NCBI GenBank assembly: GCA_027294455.1
Contig: JAPULZ010000114.1
Coordinates: forward strand, 1-52,845
Source: Gemmatimonadota bacterium
GTDB lineage: Bacteria > Gemmatimonadota > Gemmatimonadetes > Gemmatimonadales > GWC2-71-9
Direction: 5' to 3'
DNA: 52,845 bases
The notes under the pieces were generated by a model. It worked only from the letters and a program-made list of their open reading frames with translations, had not been told where the DNA came from and did not search any database. Made by a program: the position numbers and the translations under genes. The first letter of the stretch is position 1, and every line of letters begins with the position of its first letter. Below are positions 26,612 to 35,580 of this stretch, one piece after another.

Positions 26612-27961
26612 ATGGCTGCGATCATCCAACCTGAGAAGGTCGCGCCTTCCACCTACGCCGAAATCACCCGGGATGTGGTGGCGACACTCGGCAATCCGTC
26701 GAAGACGTACTACATGCTGCTGGCGTTTGTGATTGCCGTTTTGGGAATCGGCGTCGTGGCGTTGATGTATCAGATCCGCATCGGCCTGGGCGTGGCGGGA
26801 TACACGCCGCCGGTCATGTGGGGCGTGTACATCACGACCTTCGTGTTTTGGGTCGGTATCGCCCACTCCGGCACGCTGATCTCGGCCATTCTCTTCCTGT
26901 TCCGCTCGGCATGGCGCACGGCCGTCTACCGCACGGCGGAGGCCATGACGGTGTTTGCCGTCATGACGGCCGGATTGTTCCCGCTCATTCACGTCGGCCG
27001 CCTGTGGTATGCCTACTGGCTGATTCCCTATCCGAACCAGCGGATGCTATGGGTGAACTTCAAGTCGCCGCTCGTGTGGGATCTCTTCGCCATCGGCACC
27101 TACTTCATCGTCAGCACGTGTTTTCTCACCCTGGGGCTCATCCCGGACATCGCGGCGGTGCGCGACAAGACCACGGGGTGGCGAAAGAAGCTGTATACGA
27201 TCACGGCGTTGAACTGGCGCGGGACCGATCAGCAATGGCGTCACTATTCCCGGGCCTACCTCTACCTCGCGGCGCTGGCGACGCCCCTGGTGCTCTCGGT
27301 CCACAGTGTCGTGTCGTGGGATTTCGCCATGGCGATAGTGCCCGGCTGGCACGCCACGATCTTCGCGCCGTACTTCGTCGCCGGGGCGATCTATTCCGGG
27401 GTGGCTCTTGTGGTGACGTTGTTGGTGCCCCTCCGGAGGGTGTTCAAGGTCGAGCGTTACATCACGACGGATCACTTCGAGAATCTGGCCAAGTTGCTGC
27501 TGTTCACCGGTATGATCGTCGGCTACGCGTATGTCATGGAGTACTTCCTCGCCTGGTACAGCGGCAACATGTTCGAGCGGGCGGCTTTCTGGAATCGGGC
27601 GTTCGGCGATTACTGGTGGGCCTCCTGGACCATGATCATCTGCAACGGCTTCTTGCCGATGTTGCTGTGGTTCAAGAAGATACGCCGGAGCATTCCCACG
27701 TTGTTTCTCTTGTCGTTGTTCGTGAATCTGGGCATGTGGTTCGAGCGCTTCGTCATCATCGTCGTGTCGCTGTCGCACGAATACGAACCTTACGCCATGG
27801 GCCATTATACGCCGTCGTGGGTCGAGTGGGCGATCCTGGCCGGCAGCTTTGCCTGGTTCTTCATGTGGTTCCTGCTGTTTGCGAAGAATTTCCCAACGGT
27901 ATCCATCACGGAGGTCAAAGAGGTCATTCCGATGCCGCGCAGGCGGGGGGCGCACTCATGA
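26612..27961 (+). CDS. actC: Alternative complex III subunit ActC, NrfD-like quinol-binding membrane protein
   Basis: This 449-residue polytopic protein of the NrfD/PsrC family has about ten TM helices, starting at the helix near residue 35 (MLLAFVIAVLGIGVVAL). The conserved HSGTLISAILFLFR stretch is followed by a WRTAVYRTAEAMTVFAV helix. In characterised alternative complex III this subunit holds the quinol site. It overlaps actD by 4 bp (ATGA). Confidence 0.94.
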   Translation: MAAIIQPEKVAPSTYAEITRDVVATLGNPSKTYYMLLAFVIAVLGIGVVALMYQIRIGLGVAGYTPPVMWGVYITTFVFWVGIAHSGTLISAILFLFRSAWRTAVYRTAEAMTVFAVMTAGLFPLIHVGRLWYAYWLIPYPNQRMLWVNFKSPLVWDLFAIGTYFIVSTCFLTLGLIPDIAAVRDKTTGWRKKLYTITALNWRGTDQQWRHYSRAYLYLAALATPLVLSVHSVVSWDFAMAIVPGWHATIFAPYFVAGAIYSGVALVVTLLVPLRRVFKVERYITTDHFENLAKLLLFTGMIVGYAYVMEYFLAWYSGNMFERAAFWNRAFGDYWWASWTMIICNGFLPMLLWFKKIRRSIPTLFLLSLFVNLGMWFERFVIIVVSLSHEYEPYAMGHYTPSWVEWAILAGSFAWFFMWFLLFAKNFPTVSITEVKEVIPMPRRRGAHS

Positions 27962-28467
27962 GCAGGACTCCCGGCGGTATTCTGGCGGCCTACCGGCACG
28001 TCGATGCGGCCGCCGAGGCGATCGGAGCGCTCAGGCAGGGCGGGTACAAGGACATTACCGTGTACACGCCGGTGCCGAACCACGAGATCCAGGAAGCGAT
28101 CGGCCACGCGGTGAGTCCGGTGCGCCTGTGGACCCTGTTCGGCGGCATCACCGGATTCGCCACCGGATTCGCCCTGACGATGTGGATGTCGTACGACTAT
28201 CCCACGGTGGTGGGCGGCAAGCCCATCGGGTCGGTGATTCCGTATATCATAATCATGTTCGAACTCACGATTCTCTTCGGGGCGCTCGCGACCCTCGTTG
28301 GCTTGGCGTTTCACGCGTGGCAGACGAATCAGCGGGCGCCGTTCGACGGACGATTCAGTGACGACCAGATCGGAATCTTCGTTCCATGTCCGGTCGAGAT
28401 GCGGCCTGCGGTGGAGCGGTTGTTGAAGGCCACGGGCGCAACGGAGGTGAAAGTTGAAATGGCGTAA
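27958..28467 (+). CDS. actD: Alternative complex III subunit ActD (DUF3341)
   Basis: This 169-residue protein has two TM helices in the middle (about residues 55-80 and 90-120) between small cytoplasmic domains. The N-terminal part (ILAAYRHVDAAAEAIGALRQ) and the central LFGGITGFATGFALTMWM match the DUF3341 subunit that always lies between actC and actE. It is thought to stabilise the complex rather than carry a cofactor. The ATG overlaps the actC stop. Confidence 0.93.
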   Translation: MSRTPGGILAAYRHVDAAAEAIGALRQGGYKDITVYTPVPNHEIQEAIGHAVSPVRLWTLFGGITGFATGFALTMWMSYDYPTVVGGKPIGSVIPYIIIMFELTILFGALATLVGLAFHAWQTNQRAPFDGRFSDDQIGIFVPCPVEMRPAVERLLKATGATEVKVEMA

Positions 28468-29053
28468 CGCGCTGTTCGCTGCCTGCTGCCTGGTCGTGGC
28501 GGGATGTTCCGTCGAAGACTGGCGGCGCTCGCCAGGGCCCGACGATCTCGTCGCCTTGGTGCCGTGGTTTGCCAACATGTACAACCATGTCGCCATCCCG
28601 CCGCTCAAGTCTTGGTGCGCGCCGGACCGGCCCGACTGTCGCCAGCCCGTACCCGGCACGGTCCCCATCACCGGCGTGGATCCCGTGGTTCTACCGATCC
28701 AACTGGCGCCGACGCCGGCAAATATTCGGGATCTCGGGCGGCGCTTCCGGAACCCTATGGAGAGCACCGCCGAATCCATCGAGCGGGGCCGCGATCGCTA
28801 CGACATCAATTGCAGATTGTGTCACGGCGATCGAGGGGTCGGTGACGGCCCGGTGAGCGCCGCGATGGGGGGCGGGGCGATCGTGCCGTCGCTGGTCACG
28901 CCTCGGGTGGCCGGTTTTACCGACGGATACCTCTATGCCGTGATCGTGAACGGCCGTGGCGCGTTCATGAAGCCGTACGGACACCGCGTACGGGGCGATG
29001 ATCGCTGGCACGTCGTCAACTACATCCGTGTTCTCCAGGGGACGGCCCAATGA
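28454..29053 (+). CDS. actE: Alternative complex III subunit ActE, monoheme cytochrome c lipoprotein
   Basis: This 199-residue protein has a lipoprotein signal (CCLVVAGCSVED, lipidated Cys near residue 18) and one CxxCH heme site (CRLCHGD near residue 120). A Met later in GRGAFMKPYG is a possible axial ligand. It is the second cytochrome subunit of the complex, facing the periplasm. The start is a TTG at 28454, 14 bp inside actD, supported by a strong GGAGGTG a few bases upstream. It overlaps actF by 4 bp (ATGA). Confidence 0.93.
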   Translation: MKWRNALFAACCLVVAGCSVEDWRRSPGPDDLVALVPWFANMYNHVAIPPLKSWCAPDRPDCRQPVPGTVPITGVDPVVLPIQLAPTPANIRDLGRRFRNPMESTAESIERGRDRYDINCRLCHGDRGVGDGPVSAAMGGGAIVPSLVTPRVAGFTDGYLYAVIVNGRGAFMKPYGHRVRGDDRWHVVNYIRVLQGTAQ

Positions 29054-30300
29054 CCGCTCCAGTATCGCGAGACGAATTGTTCCGGCGGGGGACCGACGCT
29101 CCCGCCGGCGGGATGTTGCTCGTGGGTGCGGTGCTGGCCGTGCTCGGCATCGTGCTGTTCGCGGTTCAGCTGTCGGGTGACGATCCGGCCCGGGGGTGGC
29201 GCGTCTTTCATATCAATTTCTTGTTCTTTACCGGCATCGCCGTAGGCGCCAACATCTTCGTGGCGATCCAGCAGGTGGTGAAGGGTCGCTGGGCCGGCGC
29301 GATCATACGGTTCGCCGAAGCGAGCGTCGCCTTCCTGCCGGTCTCGCTGGTCTGTTTCCTGGTCATTTTCATCGGGAGAAACGATCTCTTCCCCTGGATC
29401 GAGCACCCCACGCCGGCGCGGGGCCAATGGCTCACTGTCGCCTGGGTGTTTTGGCGCGACCTGGCCGCGTTGGTGGTGTTGTTCGGCCTGACCATCGCCT
29501 TCGTCTATCACGACCTCAAGCCAGACGTCGCCGAGCTGGTGAATCACGTTTCGGGTTTCCGCCGCCGCGTGTACGAGAAGATCGCGGGCGGGTACACCGG
29601 AACCCAGGAACAAATCGCGCACAACGAGCGGCGCCTCGGCTGGATCGCTCCCTTGCTCATCGTGGCGTATGCCTACTTGTTCAGCCTGCTCGGCTTCGAT
29701 CTCATCATGTCGCTGGCACCCTACTGGGTCAGCAACCTCTTCGGCGCCTTCTTCTTCATGGGGGCGTTTCTCACCGGCCTCACGATGCTCGGGCTGATGA
29801 TGATCTACTGGCGCAAGAAGATGCAGCTGTACGACATCATCGGGACCAAGCAGCTCCACGACCTGGGCAAGCTGGTGTTCGGGTTTTCGATTTTTTGGGC
29901 CTATTTGATGTACAGCCAAGTCCTCGTGATCTGGTACGGTAACCTCCGGGAGGAAACCAGTTTCATCTACGATCGGCTGTGGGGCGATTGGCGGCCTTTG
30001 GCGATCACGGTTGGGCTGCTTGTGTTCCTGGTCCCCTTTTGGGGATTGATCTGGATGAAGGCCAAGACGACGCCATTCACGTTCACCTTGTTCTTGAGTG
30101 TGAGCATCGTGGGATTTTGGCTGGAACGATATCTCCTCGTGCAGCCGTCGCTCGTCGACAGCCCGGCGTTTGGGTTGCCGGAGATCGGCGTGTCGTTGGG
30201 ATTCTTGGGCGCGTTCCTCTTCGCCTATGCGACGTTCGCCCGCTACCTTCCCATGATCAGCCCGCGGTTGACCCTGCGAGCCCAAGAGTCCCACCACTAA
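29050..30300 (+). CDS. actF: Alternative complex III subunit ActF, second NrfD-like membrane protein
   Basis: This 416-residue polytopic membrane protein is related to ActC. It has about ten TM helices, including GMLLVGAVLAVLGIVLF near the N-terminus. Loop motifs such as FAEASVAFLPVSLVCFL and EERLVIV-type ends of the ActF family are recognisable in outline. It closes the actABCDEF order seen in quinol:electron acceptor oxidoreductases. No terminal oxidase gene follows, unlike operons in which a caa3 oxidase is adjacent; the next gene is an XdhC homologue after a repeat-bearing spacer. Confidence 0.92.
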   Translation: MTAPVSRDELFRRGTDAPAGGMLLVGAVLAVLGIVLFAVQLSGDDPARGWRVFHINFLFFTGIAVGANIFVAIQQVVKGRWAGAIIRFAEASVAFLPVSLVCFLVIFIGRNDLFPWIEHPTPARGQWLTVAWVFWRDLAALVVLFGLTIAFVYHDLKPDVAELVNHVSGFRRRVYEKIAGGYTGTQEQIAHNERRLGWIAPLLIVAYAYLFSLLGFDLIMSLAPYWVSNLFGAFFFMGAFLTGLTMLGLMMIYWRKKMQLYDIIGTKQLHDLGKLVFGFSIFWAYLMYSQVLVIWYGNLREETSFIYDRLWGDWRPLAITVGLLVFLVPFWGLIWMKAKTTPFTFTLFLSVSIVGFWLERYLLVQPSLVDSPAFGLPEIGVSLGFLGAFLFAYATFARYLPMISPRLTLRAQESHH

Positions 30301-30333
30301 CGCAAACGCGAGTGGTGGGATCTGAGTTTGTGA

Positions 30334-30396
30334 GCCACAGAGGGCACAGAGCCCATCTCACCCCCCTCTTTTTGTGTTCTCTGTGGCCTCTGTGGC
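30334..30396. repeat. Dispersed palindromic repeat, copy 1
   Basis: Two 18-bp arms (30334-30351 and 30379-30396) pair at 17 of 18 positions around a 27-bp T/C-rich loop. Each arm is built from two imperfect CCACAGAGG-like units. A second copy, related in arms and loop, lies at 38305-38367. Both copies sit just after the 3' end of a plus-strand gene. This looks like a REP/MITE-like intergenic element that may also act as a bidirectional transcription end or mRNA stabiliser. Confidence 0.75.
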
Positions 30397-30421
30397 AAAC
30401 AATCGTCCTTCCTTGTCCTTG

Positions 30422-30473
30422 GTCACTGATGCGTCGTAGATTTCCGGTCACGACCTCAGTCACGGAGTGTCAC
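30422..30473 (+). promoter_or_regulatory. Four GTCAC direct repeats before the XdhC gene
   Basis: GTCAC occurs at 30422, 30447, 30459 and 30469, ending 4 bp before the start codon. Spacings are 25, 12 and 10 bp. Repeats with near-helical spacing can be regulator sites, but a 5-mer in GC-rich DNA is weak evidence. Confidence 0.2.
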
Positions 30474-30477
30474 TAGG

Positions 30478-31515
30478 ATGAACGAAAACGCCGCGTTATG
30501 GGCGGAGGCCGGCCGGCTGGCGGCGCAGGGAATCCCCGCGGCTTTGGCCACGGTGGCGCGCCAGCGGGGTTCACTCCCCATGGCGAGCGACGCGAAGATG
30601 TTGGTCACGGCCGCCGGTCGCAGGGACGGTACCGTGGGAGGCGGCTGCGTCGAGGCCGAGGTCGTGCATCAGGCCTTGGCAACGCTCAGTGCCGGCACCC
30701 CGAGCTTTGCGCGACACACGTTGAACGCCGACGTGGCCGGTGATATCGGTTTGTCGTGCGGCGGAACGGTGGAGTTGTTTCTGGAGCCGGTCCTGCCATC
30801 CCCGGAGCTCGCCCGCCTGTACACGACCGTGGCCGCGGGCATCGAGCAGCGGCGCAAGGTCACCGTCCTCACCGGACTGCAGTGGAACGGCGGTCCGAAG
30901 AAGGGAATTCAGGTCGACGACGAGCGGTTGGTGATCGGGCTGAGCGAGACGGCCGCCGATTGGGGAGCGTTCACGGAGCGCCGGGCCGGTGAAGTCTTGG
31001 TGGATGAAGAGCGGGCGGTGTTCGTCGAGTGGCTCCATCGCGTGCCACGGGTGATCATCTTCGGCGCTGGGCATGTGGGCGCTGCCATCGCCCGGGTGGC
31101 GTCGCAGGCCGGCTTCACCGTTCTCGTGACCGACGACCGTGAAGAGTTCGCCAACCACGAGGTGGTGCCGGACGCCGATGAGATCATCGTCGGCAGCTTC
31201 GACCAGGCCCTCGATCAAATCACTCTGGATGAAGACGACTACGTTCTGGCGACGACGAGGGGGCACAGTTACGATGCCAATGTCGTCGAACGGACCGCCG
31301 ATTCCCCGGCGCGGTACGTGGGCATGCTGGGAAGCAAACGCAAGAGGGTGGTCATCTGGAAAGCGCTCGCGGCCGCCGGTGTACCCGAGCACGCCCTGGC
31401 CCGGGTGAAGACCCCCATCGGGCTCGAGATCGGCGCGGAAACGCCGGCGGAAATCGCCGTGTCGGTGGTGGCCGATCTAATTCGTACGCGGCGCCTCTCG
31501 GAGGTCGGCCAGTAG
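30478..31515 (+). CDS. XdhC/CoxI-family molybdoenzyme maturation protein
   Basis: This 345-residue protein has the two-domain layout of XdhC proteins. The N-terminal XdhC/CoxI domain contains ATVARQRGSLP, GTVGGGCVEAEV and IGLSCGGTVELFLEP. The C-terminal Rossmann domain contains VIIFGAGHVGAAIAR and ATRGHSYDANVV. XdhC binds molybdenum cofactor and promotes its sulfuration for xanthine dehydrogenase-type enzymes. No xanthine dehydrogenase subunit is encoded nearby, so its client is elsewhere. The last 39 bp overlap, tail to tail, the end of the anti-sigma gene on the other strand. Confidence 0.9.
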   Translation: MNENAALWAEAGRLAAQGIPAALATVARQRGSLPMASDAKMLVTAAGRRDGTVGGGCVEAEVVHQALATLSAGTPSFARHTLNADVAGDIGLSCGGTVELFLEPVLPSPELARLYTTVAAGIEQRRKVTVLTGLQWNGGPKKGIQVDDERLVIGLSETAADWGAFTERRAGEVLVDEERAVFVEWLHRVPRVIIFGAGHVGAAIARVASQAGFTVLVTDDREEFANHEVVPDADEIIVGSFDQALDQITLDEDDYVLATTRGHSYDANVVERTADSPARYVGMLGSKRKRVVIWKALAAAGVPEHALARVKTPIGLEIGAETPAEIAVSVVADLIRTRRLSEVGQ

Positions 31516-32685
31516 CGACTCCACCGAGTCCCGCGGCAAATCGGCGATTCCCGCTACCCACAGCCGCCCGATGATGACGCTGGGATACTCGCCGAGCATT
31601 TTCGCCAGGGTGGTCTGTGGCGCATCCTCCCGCCCGGCGCCGGTCGTAGGGGCAGCCATCTGAATGAGGCCCAGGAGCACGCCCGACTCCATCCGCTGCA
31701 CGATCCCCACGGCCAGGATGCCGGGAAGATCGAGTATCTCGACGCGTTCGATGGTCCACCCTTCGACTGCCAACACCGGGCTCCCAAGCAATCGCTCCGC
31801 ATCGGCGATGGTGCTGTTGCTCCAGTCGGCAAAATCCACGGCTCCCTGGGCAAACACCGCCCGCGGATCGCGGGCCGCCATGCGCAGCGAATCTCGCATG
31901 ACCAAACTGCGGACCATCGAGTCCGCATCGGCTTGACGCTCGAGCCGTTCCGCGGCGACTTCATCCAGTGCGACCGCCTCGCCGGCAACGCGCCGGGCAC
32001 GCTGGGGCGGCGGCGCCGCCGCGGCAACGCCGCGCCCACTGGCGGCGTTTGCGGCCCGTGTTCGTTGTTGCCTGAGCTCCTCCGTCTCCGCGACGGCCTT
32101 GCGGGCCCCTGTGGTGCTCACGGTGGGGGCCACCCGGCGGTTTGCATTCAGATCGGCGACTTCGCCTCGGTCGGCCTCGGCAAAACCCAGCGCCCGATCG
32201 TCCGTGGGCTGGGCCACGGCCTGCCGATCTTGGCCGGCGGGTTGTGGGACGTCTGCCGGTGTTTCGGCTTCCGGATCGCTCGCACGGGGCGCGGCAGCCG
32301 ATTCGTTGACGACGGATGCGGGGGTGACCTGGTCTGTCAGGAGGGTCGGTCGCAGATACCAGCCCACCGCGAACACGGCTCCCACCGACGCGGCCAGCGC
32401 CAGGACACGGATGCCACGGAGTTTCTTGAGATGCGCGCTTCGACTCGCCGCCGCATTCGCCCGCTCGACAACGGCCTCGAACGGGGGGATGTCCTCGCTG
32501 CCAACGTCATCTTGCCGCAACAACCCGGTCGCCTGCTCGCGAATCCCACGCGCTTCCTCGACTCGGGCCGCATCGTCCGGATGACTCGCCAGATGTCGCT
32601 CGAACGCATGACGGGCCTCGGGTTCGGCGAACTCGAGTTGTTGGTCGAGGTAGGCCTGGATCGTACCGTCATCCACGTGCGACAT
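31477..32685 (-). CDS. Membrane anti-sigma factor-like protein with degenerate zinc motif
   Basis: This 402-residue protein has a short cytoplasmic N-terminal domain (about 1-95), one TM helix (about 100-118, VLALAASVGAVFAVGWYL), a low-complexity linker and a folded C-terminal domain (about 260-400). The N-terminal domain resembles anti-sigma zinc-finger domains (HVDDGTIQAYLDQQL and a later HLAS). Where the family has HxxxCxxC it reads HLASHPDD, so both cysteines are replaced (His and Asp). The ATG at 32685 follows GGAGAG and lies 17 bp inside the sigma gene; the longer start is unlikely. It probably holds the co-encoded ECF sigma factor at the membrane and senses envelope state through its periplasmic domain (inference). 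Confidence 0.78.
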   Translation of the reverse strand: MSHVDDGTIQAYLDQQLEFAEPEARHAFERHLASHPDDAARVEEARGIREQATGLLRQDDVGSEDIPPFEAVVERANAAASRSAHLKKLRGIRVLALAASVGAVFAVGWYLRPTLLTDQVTPASVVNESAAAPRASDPEAETPADVPQPAGQDRQAVAQPTDDRALGFAEADRGEVADLNANRRVAPTVSTTGARKAVAETEELRQQRTRAANAASGRGVAAAAPPPQRARRVAGEAVALDEVAAERLERQADADSMVRSLVMRDSLRMAARDPRAVFAQGAVDFADWSNSTIADAERLLGSPVLAVEGWTIERVEILDLPGILAVGIVQRMESGVLLGLIQMAAPTTGAGREDAPQTTLAKMLGEYPSVIIGRLWVAGIADLPRDSVESLLADLREAPRTN

Positions 32686-33178
32686 GACTTCTCTCCGATG
32701 CGTCGTGTGCGGCAACCAATCGTTGCCGAGCGCGCGACAGCGTTGTTCCGATCGCCCCCGCTGACAACCCGGTGGCTTCGGCGATCTCCGTATAGTTCAA
32801 CCCGGCGTCCCAGAGCAGCAGGACTTCCCGATCCCGTTCTCCCAGCTGTGCCAGCGCGCGTTGGACGGCCGCAACCCTTTCCTCTTGTTCGAACGTCTCC
32901 TGGGGTGTCGGTGCCGCTTCCTGGTTGGCCTCGGCTTCTCCCTTGATGAGTACCAAATGCTTTCGGCGGCGAATCGCCGACCGAGCCTCATCGTTCGCCA
33001 GGTTCTTCGCGACCCGGAACAGCCACGCCCGGGGATTCTCCGGTGACTGCCCCAGCGCCCGGGCGAATGCGTCCTGCGCCAGGTCCTGGGCCCGGTCCGC
33101 ATCCCACACCAGGCGGTGCAGAAAGCGGACCAGGTCCCGATACGTTTGACGGTACACGTCAGCCCAGTCGACAGCCAC
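32669..33178 (-). CDS. ECF-type RNA polymerase sigma factor
   Basis: This 169-residue protein has sigma region 2 at about 5-75 (YRDLVRFLHRLVWD, DLAQDAFARAL, PRAWLFRVAKNLANDE) and region 4 at about 100-160 (LGERDREVLLLWDAGLNYTEIAEATGLSAGAIGTTLSRAR). It would direct RNA polymerase to a specific promoter set, probably including this operon. It starts at a GTG, follows the VWA gene by 9 bp and overlaps the anti-sigma gene by 17 bp, so the three are one transcription unit. Confidence 0.93.
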   Translation of the reverse strand: MAVDWADVYRQTYRDLVRFLHRLVWDADRAQDLAQDAFARALGQSPENPRAWLFRVAKNLANDEARSAIRRRKHLVLIKGEAEANQEAAPTPQETFEQEERVAAVQRALAQLGERDREVLLLWDAGLNYTEIAEATGLSAGAIGTTLSRARQRLVAAHDASERSHVARG

Positions 33179-33187
33179 GGGGCTAGT

Positions 33188-35431
33188 TTAGTGCCCTCGA
33201 AACTCCTGCACCAGCCTGGCGAGCGCGTTTCCTTCGATTGACGGCGCCCGCTCCGCCACGAATTTGATACTCGTCTCGGCCCCGGCGATCAACACACTCT
33301 CGAGTTCCGTGAGCCAGCGCTCGAGCTCAGGCAGTGCCTGCAACAAGTCGAAGTAAGTCTTGCTGTAGATCTCGACCTCGACCACGCTAGCCGAGCCGCG
33401 ATGCGCGGTGTCGATCCACATGTCGCGATCTGGTCGGAACCATCGTCCGGCCACAAGGCGCAGGCCGGTCGCTTCGTCCGCAAAGCTCTCTTCGAGACGG
33501 TCCAGATCGGCGGCGCTCGCCACTTCTCGCTGCACCCGCTGACGCTCGGCGGCCTGCACCGCTTTGCGGCCCACCGGGGGGCTCGCCGGCACCGCGGCGC
33601 CGCTGCTGCGTCCACTCGCGCGACGCGCATTGGCCGACTGGAACATGGCGATGGAACCCGCCCGCAGGGCATCGGCGGCCACGACCTCGGGCTCCTGCAC
33701 GAGATAGGACGTGTACTCGCTGAGCAGGCCATAGCGCAGCGCCGTTTCCCGAATCTCTCGCTCCAGATCGGCGCTGTGTCCCTCGATGCGGATCTGCCGC
33801 GCCAGGTGACCGAGCTTCCTCGACGCCCACAGCCGCGGAATGAAATCACTGCCCAGCTGGTGGGCCGGAAACGTCACGTCGGTGGTGAACCGCTCGGTGC
33901 GTCCCGCTCGGCGTGCGGTGAGGCGGAGCGCGCCGGCCCGGTCGTGGTCGAGGGCGGCGTAGCGTCCGAAGACGATCAACTCCTCGCCCGCAAACAGGTC
34001 GGGAAGCTCGAGCGGATAGATCTCGCTCAGGCGTACCGGGACATCGTCGATCTCCAGATCCGTGAGGACCGGGTGCTGGATCTTGGTCGCCAGTGTGCCG
34101 ATGGCGCGCTCCACGTCCTCGGTCGGCTCCACGTATTCCGTGGCACCGCGCCCGGCGGCGGTGAGCCGGTCCAGCAGGTAGGTGTTCACATCGTACCCCA
34201 CACCGAAGGCGAACACGCGCGCCCGGTTCCGCAGCTGTTCGGCTTGCTGCGCGATGCGTTCCGGGTTTTCCTCGCCCACCGACGGCAGGCCATCGGTCAG
34301 AAACAGCACGATGGGAAGCCGGCTCTCGTCGCTTTCGAGGCGGAAGGCCTCGCGCAGCGCGCCGGCGATGTTGGTACCGCCGTCGGCGTTCAGCCCGTCC
34401 ACCCACCGTCGCGCGGCCCTCAATGTGCGTTCGGAGACTTCTATCCAGTCGCGGCTGTGGGTCGAGACCATGTTGCTGAACGCGATCAGGCGGAATCGGT
34501 CGCGCTCGCCCAAGGAGCCCAGAACCTGCCTGAGGGCGGCCTTGGCCTGATCGAGTTTCTCGCCCGACATCGAGCCGGACACGTCCACGACCACCGTCAT
34601 GTCCCGCGGTGCGCTCTCGCCGTCGGCATCGCCGGGGGAGAGGGTCAACATGAAATAGCCGGGGTCTTCCGAAGGTTTATGGGTTGCCATGGTGACGCCC
34701 ACCAACCCGCGTGCCAGGGGAAGGAACAGGGCGAAGTTGCCCCGGAGGTTGCCCTCGGGACGGACCCGGATCCGTCCGTCGCGGCGCTCGACCTCCACGC
34801 CGTGCGTCGGCGAGAACGGATCGCGAAACGCGTCACCATCCGCTATTTCCAGTACGAAGCTCAGCGGGATGTCCGCCGGCCGTGAGGGCCGGATGACGGC
34901 GCCGTCGCGTATCGGCCTCGGGGTGCCGTCGTGGCGTGAGCCGGCGGCGTATTGAAAGTGCAGCGCGCCGCCGGCGCGCTCCATGACCTGAGTGTAGCGA
35001 AGGGTGATCTTGCGCGTCTCACCCGGGTTGATGGGGAAGATCCGCGCGCGAACCATCCCGTGTCCCACCAGCTCGATGAGTGCGGGGTCGCGCTTGCGGC
35101 GTACGATTTCCTCGTAGATGCTGCGGGCCCGGGCGGCGTCCATCGTCTCGCCCCGGAGCTCCTGATCCCCCTGGAACAGGGAGAAGTTGCTGAAGACCGC
35201 CTCGCCGGGGAGGGGGTAGAGATAGTCGCCCTCACCGAGGATGGTTCCGTCGTTGCGGAACCACTCCTCCACCTCGACCTGGGCGATCCGGCCGGACACC
35301 GTCACGTGCACGGCCGTGCGAATCTTGGAAACTCCGTTGCCCAGCACGGCGACGGGTGGCTCGATCCATCCCTGCGCGGCCAGCGGGGCCGCCATGGTGG
35401 TCAATGTTACCAGTGCGAATAGCGTTCTCAT
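33188..35431 (-). CDS. Exported VIT-VWA domain protein
   Basis: This 747-residue protein has a signal peptide (about 1-20, ending PLAAQ), a VIT domain (about 25-150) and a von Willebrand A domain (about 275-455) with an intact MIDAS motif (DVSGSMSGE). A C-terminal helical region follows (from about 540). Such proteins resemble inter-alpha-trypsin inhibitor heavy chains and bind metal and partner proteins in the envelope. It is the first gene of the VWA-sigma-anti-sigma unit, so it could be a sensor or an output of that pathway. The ATG is directly followed by a clear signal peptide. Confidence 0.88.
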   Translation of the reverse strand: MRTLFALVTLTTMAAPLAAQGWIEPPVAVLGNGVSKIRTAVHVTVSGRIAQVEVEEWFRNDGTILGEGDYLYPLPGEAVFSNFSLFQGDQELRGETMDAARARSIYEEIVRRKRDPALIELVGHGMVRARIFPINPGETRKITLRYTQVMERAGGALHFQYAAGSRHDGTPRPIRDGAVIRPSRPADIPLSFVLEIADGDAFRDPFSPTHGVEVERRDGRIRVRPEGNLRGNFALFLPLARGLVGVTMATHKPSEDPGYFMLTLSPGDADGESAPRDMTVVVDVSGSMSGEKLDQAKAALRQVLGSLGERDRFRLIAFSNMVSTHSRDWIEVSERTLRAARRWVDGLNADGGTNIAGALREAFRLESDESRLPIVLFLTDGLPSVGEENPERIAQQAEQLRNRARVFAFGVGYDVNTYLLDRLTAAGRGATEYVEPTEDVERAIGTLATKIQHPVLTDLEIDDVPVRLSEIYPLELPDLFAGEELIVFGRYAALDHDRAGALRLTARRAGRTERFTTDVTFPAHQLGSDFIPRLWASRKLGHLARQIRIEGHSADLEREIRETALRYGLLSEYTSYLVQEPEVVAADALRAGSIAMFQSANARRASGRSSGAAVPASPPVGRKAVQAAERQRVQREVASAADLDRLEESFADEATGLRLVAGRWFRPDRDMWIDTAHRGSASVVEVEIYSKTYFDLLQALPELERWLTELESVLIAGAETSIKFVAERAPSIEGNALARLVQEFRGH

Positions 35432-35520
35432 CGGATCCTCACGTTGGGGGCTTTACCCTGGTGACGATCCAGGCGGGTTTCCTTGCACACGGAAGGCGGC
35501 AGGGGGGTAGGGCGGCAGGC

Positions 35521-35559
35521 AAAACGGGGGCGCCCGGTGCTACCAAGGCCGCCCCCGTT
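35521..35559 (-). terminator. Rho-independent terminator of the rhodanese-MBL unit
   Basis: A perfect 10-bp inverted repeat (AACGGGGGCG at 35523-35532 and CGCCCCCGTT at 35550-35559) is followed on the minus strand by TTTT. It lies 21 bp downstream of the minus-strand rhodanese-MBL gene and upstream of the VWA gene start, so it should separate the two units. Confidence 0.75.
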
Positions 35560-35580
35560 GGACGCCTACCGGCCTATCGC

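Noticed and set aside
30334..30396. CRISPR repeat
   Set aside because: The element is a single palindrome with one distant copy. There is no regular spacing, no spacers and no cas gene.
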